Of a stretch of 64,000 nt of DNA, positions 60,651 through 64,000 are shown one piece after another. Origin of the DNA: an uncultured Paracoccaceae bacterium (GTDB lineage Bacteria > Pseudomonadota > Alphaproteobacteria > Rhodobacterales > Rhodobacteraceae); contig CALAXT010000072.1 of NCBI GenBank assembly GCA_937895435.1, forward strand, positions 1-64,000, written 5' to 3'. The notes beneath the pieces are model-generated. The model did not search any database. It saw only the letters and a program-made list of their open reading frames with translations, and was not told where the DNA came from. The position numbers were made by a program, and so were the translations under genes. Each line of letters starts with the position of its first letter. Position 1 is the first letter of the stretch.

Positions 60651-61457
60651 CTATTGCTGCACGGACTGAATCGCAACGCTGACATCCATTGTTTCTGCAC
60701 CCATACCGCGCGCAATGCCACGGATGGGGGCGGCATCACGCGCATCCATGCCCGAACCCAGACGGATATAGCGCGCATCAGGGCAGCAACGGTTGGCCGG
60801 GTCAAACCCCACCCAGCCCAGACCCGCCACCCAAAGTTCAGCCCACGCATGCGCCGCCTCGCCCCGGTCTTGGCCCACCAACAAATATCCCGAAACATAA
60901 CGTGCGGGGATATCCGCACTGCGCGCCGATGCAATCAGCGCATGCGCGTGATCTTGGCACACGCCTTCGCCCAAGGCCAAAGCCTCGGCAGCCGTGGTAT
61001 GGGCGGCCGTAACACCCGGGCGGTAAACAATAGCGTCCGAGATCGCCCCCGATAACCGATGCGCTTGTTCCAACAGATCGGGGGTCGAACCTTTGGCCGC
61101 ACGCCCCAATTCAATCAACGTGCGATCTGCTCGAGTGGCGGGTGTTTCGACCAAATAGGCCTCGGGCGGGATGCTTTCACGGTGGCCCGATAAAACCCCC
61201 GCCAAGTCGCGGGTTTCCACCTGCCCGGTGACCGTCACACTCAGCGCATCCACCGGACCTTGAACACTGTAGCCTTGGATCCAATCGCCGGCTGCATCGC
61301 GAAACCCGCCGCCTGCAATGCCATCTGAAAGTGTGACATCCCACACAATCACACGCTGGCCATCAAAGCACGACGGATACAGGCGGTGGCTTTGCACAAC
61401 CCCACGCACCGGCTGATCATAGCGGTAATGCGTGATATGGTTGACCGTTAAAATCAT
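60651..61457 (-). CDS. Transglutaminase-like cysteine peptidase family protein
   Basis: A 268-residue protein with a bacterial transglutaminase N-terminal domain (TVNHITHYRYDQPVRGVVQSHRLYPS) and the catalytic core: Cys in LGEGVCQDHAHALI, His in AAHAWAELWV and Asp in VGFDPANR. ATG overlaps the alpha-E gene stop (ATGA). Cytoplasmic location is suggested by the lack of a signal peptide. Presumed partner of Anbu. Confidence 0.9.
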   Translation of the reverse strand: MILTVNHITHYRYDQPVRGVVQSHRLYPSCFDGQRVIVWDVTLSDGIAGGGFRDAAGDWIQGYSVQGPVDALSVTVTGQVETRDLAGVLSGHRESIPPEAYLVETPATRADRTLIELGRAAKGSTPDLLEQAHRLSGAISDAIVYRPGVTAAHTTAAEALALGEGVCQDHAHALIASARSADIPARYVSGYLLVGQDRGEAAHAWAELWVAGLGWVGFDPANRCCPDARYIRLGSGMDARDAAPIRGIARGMGAETMDVSVAIQSVQQ

Positions 61458-62407
61458 CGCACATCCCCACTAAGATAGCATTCATGGATCAGACCGCCCA
61501 GATCAGCGACATCGGCAATGAACCGGGTCAAAAAGTTGTGCAACCCTTCGTCAAACACCGCATCGATGCTCAAGGCCTGCAATTCATCCACCATGGCTTG
61601 GGCGCGGGTTTGGGTGGCATTTGCACTGCCATAAAACACCGCCAATCGCTCCAAATGATCTGACACACCCGCGATAGCGGTCAAAAGCGCACGTGGGCAT
61701 TGCCGGTTCAAAACCAGAAAATGCACAATTTTTGCGGCGGTCAGCTCACCTCCATAGGCCCAGTGAAACGCCCGATGCGCCGACATCGCACGCAACAATG
61801 TGCTCCATTGATATGTATCCAGCCCGGTGCCCACATAATCGACCTGCGGCAACAGCACATAATATTTCACATCCATCAGCCGCGCAGTGCTGTCAGCGCG
61901 TTCAAGCAGGTAGCCAAGATTTAGAAAATCATAGCCATCATTGCGCAATTGCGTGGCATCAATCGCACCGCGCACCATGGCAGTGTGGCGCATTGTCCAA
62001 TCGGTCAGCCTGCTCATTTCAAGCTGCGATCGGGGCAGCCGTTCAAGCCCGCGCAGTTCTTGAAAAGCGGTGTTCAGTGCATCCCAAACCTGCGAAGTCA
62101 GGGCTGTGCGCACAATGCGGCCATTTTCACGCGCCGCTGTAATACATGACGCGATCGACGATGGGTTATCGCGGTCAAAAAACAAATAGCTCTCAATATT
62201 GCGCTGCACAGGGTCATCATATTTGCGGGCAAAGCCCTCGGCCGTGCCACTGGCCTGCAAGATCGAATCCCATTCGCTGCGAAACCCAGCACCCGCACTG
62301 GGCAACAGGGAAATACGCGCGCCCACATCCAAAAGCCGCGCGGCGGTTTCAGCGCGTTCCATGTAACGCGCAATCCAAAACAGGTGATCGGCTGTGCGAC
62401 TTAACAT
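61454..62407 (-). CDS. Alpha-E domain protein (DUF403)
   Basis: A 317-residue, largely helical protein. ATG 62407 (MLSRTADHLFWIARYMERAETAARLLDV) follows GGAG at 8 nt and is the standard start of this family; an upstream start 14 codons earlier is rejected. FDRDNPSSIASCITAARENGRIVR and DFLNLGYLLERADSTARLMDVKY are the conserved helices. Always linked to ATP-grasp and transglutaminase genes; role unknown. Confidence 0.9.
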   Translation of the reverse strand: MLSRTADHLFWIARYMERAETAARLLDVGARISLLPSAGAGFRSEWDSILQASGTAEGFARKYDDPVQRNIESYLFFDRDNPSSIASCITAARENGRIVRTALTSQVWDALNTAFQELRGLERLPRSQLEMSRLTDWTMRHTAMVRGAIDATQLRNDGYDFLNLGYLLERADSTARLMDVKYYVLLPQVDYVGTGLDTYQWSTLLRAMSAHRAFHWAYGGELTAAKIVHFLVLNRQCPRALLTAIAGVSDHLERLAVFYGSANATQTRAQAMVDELQALSIDAVFDEGLHNFLTRFIADVADLGGLIHECYLSGDVR

Positions 62408-62411
62408 ATCA

Positions 62412-63827
62412 TCACTCCGCCAAAACCCATGTGTCTTTGACACCGCCACCCTGCGACGAATTTACAACCAAACTTCCCTCGGTCAGGGCAACACGCGTCA
62501 GCCCACCCGGCACCAGTTCAATGCGTTCGCCCACCAAACAAAAGGGCCGCAAATCGACATGACGCGGCGCGATACCCTGATCAACAAAGGTGGGTGTGGT
62601 TGACAGTGCCAAGGTAGGCTGTGCGATATACTTGCCAGGATCTGCGCGCAACCTTTCGGCAAAGGATGCAAGTTGGTCACGGCTGGCCTTGGGGCCCACC
62701 AACATGCCATAGCCCCCCGACCCATGCACCTCTTTGACGACCAATTCAGCCAGATTATCCAACACATAGCGCAGATCATCAGACTTGGCGCATTGCCACG
62801 TCGGCACGTTTTGCAACACTGGCTCTTCGCCCAGATAAAACCTTATCATATCAGGGACATAGGTATAAACCGCCTTGTCATCGGCCACCCCCGCCCCCGG
62901 CGCTGACGCAATGGCCACACCACCAGACCGATAGACATCCATCAACCCCGGCACGCCCAGCATGGAATCAGGGCGAAAACACAGCGGGTCAATAAATGCG
63001 TCATCCAAGCGGCGATAAATCACATCGACCTTCTTCGGGCCCTCTGTGGTGCGCATCCACACAAACGGCCCCTCTACAAACAAATCCGCACCTTCAACCA
63101 GTTCGATACCCATCAAATCGGCCAAAAAGCTGTGTTCGTAATAGGCCGAATTAAAATGGCCGGGTGTCAGCAACACCACGACCGGGTCGCTGCTGGTGCA
63201 TTTTTCCGGGGCGACTGAGGCCAGCGTGCGGCGCAACAGCGTAGAATACGAATCGATCGGCTCAATCCGGTTTTCGCGAAACAGGCCGGGAAACAGCCGC
63301 ATCATGATTTCGCGGTTTTCCAACATATAGCTGACACCAGAGGGCGTGCGGCAGTTGTCCTCTAACACATAAAATGTATCAGGCCCGGTGCGCACGATGT
63401 CGATGCCAACAATATGGCTGTAGACCCCCCGTGGTGGCACAATTCCGGCGGCGGCCTTTTCATAGGCGGCATTGCGATACACAAGCGCGGCTGGGATTTT
63501 ACCCGCCCGGACAATCTCGCCCCTGCCATAAATATCAACCAAAAACGCATTCAACGCGCGGGCACGCTGCTTCACGCCCCGCTCTAATTTGCGCCATTCG
63601 GCTTGGGTAAACACACGCGGAAACATATCAAACGGGATCAAGCGATCCGGGTCGCCGCCCTCACCATAAACGGCAAAGGTGATCCCAATTCTGCGAAAAA
63701 ACGCCTCTGCCTCGGCCTGTTTCAGGCAGCGCAGCTCATCAGGCATTTGCTGGGTCCAATCGGCCAGCCGGGCATAGGGCGGGCGAACCTGATCGGCGTG
63801 AAACATCTCATTAAAGGCTGTGCTCAC
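62412..63827 (-). CDS. Circularly permuted ATP-grasp protein
   Basis: A 471-residue protein of the circularly permuted type-2 ATP-grasp family (DUF404/DUF407). GIDIVRTGPDTFYVLEDNCRTPSGVSYMLENR, LTPGHFNSAYYEHSFLA, DVIYRRLDDAFIDPL and VVKEVHGSGGYGMLVGP are the nucleotide and metal-binding segments. The start is GTG 63827 with GGGGA upstream. Such enzymes are thought to form amide bonds on a peptide-like substrate; together with the transglutaminase and Anbu this suggests making and breaking of a peptide tag or metabolite, which is inference. First gene of the operon. Confidence 0.9.
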   Translation of the reverse strand: MSTAFNEMFHADQVRPPYARLADWTQQMPDELRCLKQAEAEAFFRRIGITFAVYGEGGDPDRLIPFDMFPRVFTQAEWRKLERGVKQRARALNAFLVDIYGRGEIVRAGKIPAALVYRNAAYEKAAAGIVPPRGVYSHIVGIDIVRTGPDTFYVLEDNCRTPSGVSYMLENREIMMRLFPGLFRENRIEPIDSYSTLLRRTLASVAPEKCTSSDPVVVLLTPGHFNSAYYEHSFLADLMGIELVEGADLFVEGPFVWMRTTEGPKKVDVIYRRLDDAFIDPLCFRPDSMLGVPGLMDVYRSGGVAIASAPGAGVADDKAVYTYVPDMIRFYLGEEPVLQNVPTWQCAKSDDLRYVLDNLAELVVKEVHGSGGYGMLVGPKASRDQLASFAERLRADPGKYIAQPTLALSTTPTFVDQGIAPRHVDLRPFCLVGERIELVPGGLTRVALTEGSLVVNSSQGGGVKDTWVLAE

Positions 63828-63900
63828 TCTTTCCCCGCATTGCTAAACGGCCGCTGTTGCTTGCGCAAACACTACGCCCAGCCACCAACCCAAGGAAAGC

Positions 63901-63912
63901 AATCACGTGATT
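63901..63912. promoter_or_regulatory. 12-bp palindrome AATCACGTGATT upstream of the Anbu operon
   Basis: A perfect palindrome 74-85 bp upstream of the GTG start of the ATP-grasp gene, in the likely promoter region of the operon. A dimeric regulator site is possible; no regulator gene is adjacent within the window. Confidence 0.35.
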
Positions 63913-63919
63913 TAACGAA

Positions 63920-63990
63920 CAGGCCCCGGGATGATTTGCCCAAAATTAAAGCATTTCGCCTAATTTTATAGCAAATAAACCCGGGGCCTG
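63920..63990. repeat. 11-bp inverted repeat flanking a 49-bp AT-rich core
   Basis: CAGGCCCCGGG (63920-63930) and CCCGGGGCCTG (63980-63990) are perfect inverted copies; the 49 bp between them are AT-rich. No gene is seen from 63828 to the window end. The structure could be a long-loop terminator of a gene outside the window, a cruciform-type site or part of an operator. Confidence 0.6.
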
Positions 63991-64000
63991 CCCCAAATTC

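Noticed and set aside
1-64000. CRISPR arrays, insertion sequences, prophage genes, tRNA and rRNA genes
   Set aside because: No regularly spaced repeats, transposase, integrase or structural phage genes, and no rRNA/tRNA-like sequence was recognised by reading.

Overview
The window looks like a chromosomal segment of an alphaproteobacterium of the Rhodobacteraceae (roseobacter group). Pointers are the moderately high GC with tight ATGA/TGATG gene overlaps, the taurine order tpa-tauR-xsc, a rhizobial-type glycerol operon (glpD-S-T-P-Q-U-V-K), a complete C-P lyase set led by a divergent phnF, DUF1467, DUF3726 and DUF1045 proteins, a CtrA-like regulator and an Anbu (ancestral proteasome-like) cluster. 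No rRNA, tRNA, CRISPR array, transposase or phage gene was seen. The genus was not determined.

Layout. (1) 1-659: a CIA30-family exported protein cut by the left edge and an HPF/RaiA-like ribosome factor. (2) 743-10902: glycerol uptake and catabolism on the minus strand with glpR divergent; two pairs of 10-bp-spaced TTTCG-like repeats lie between glpD and glpR. (3) 10895-17769: taurine dissimilation (tpa, tauR, xsc, TSUP exporter, ackA), with CTGGCCCTAT-type repeats before tpa, tauR and xsc. (4) 18176-22486: a PotABCD-type ABC importer divergent from tpa. (5) 22772-32102: housekeeping and accessory genes (dusA, a putative Fe/2OG oxygenase, DUF167, nitroreductase, EI24, DUF1467, methylmalonyl-CoA epimerase, GNAT, MBL hydrolase, EnvZ-like kinase, DAO-family oxidase, lipoprotein). 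(6) 32180-40082: C-P lyase genes phnGHIJKLN, phnM, a DUF1045 2H-phosphoesterase-like protein and phnF. (7) 40121-48039: a two-component system divergent from a glucose-type ABC importer followed by glucokinase, resembling gltRS-gtsABCD-glk of pseudomonads. (8) 48128-59797: a DgcA-like flavoenzyme and a non-pyrrolysine MttB homologue, then three signalling genes (CtrA-like regulator, LuxR-type regulator, hybrid kinase with HPt), then DUF3726, an unrecognised 567-aa protein and an M19-dipeptidase-like protein lacking several metal ligands. (9) 59892-63827: an Anbu operon (ATP-grasp, alpha-E, transglutaminase, Anbu).

Together the genes describe a marine-type heterotroph using small osmolytes and dissolved organic compounds: glycerol enters through GlpSTPQUV and passes GlpK and GlpD; taurine is deaminated by Tpa, and Xsc yields sulfite plus acetyl phosphate, which AckA can convert to ATP and acetate; phosphonates feed the C-P lyase; glucose passes to Glk; and methylated amines probably feed the DgcA/MttB region. 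The most interesting observations are the complementary loss of ATPase motifs in GlpS and GlpT, the TauR-like repeats beside a Pot-type transporter, and the methylamine/signalling region with atypical enzymes and a CtrA paralogue behind an AT-rich palindrome cluster.
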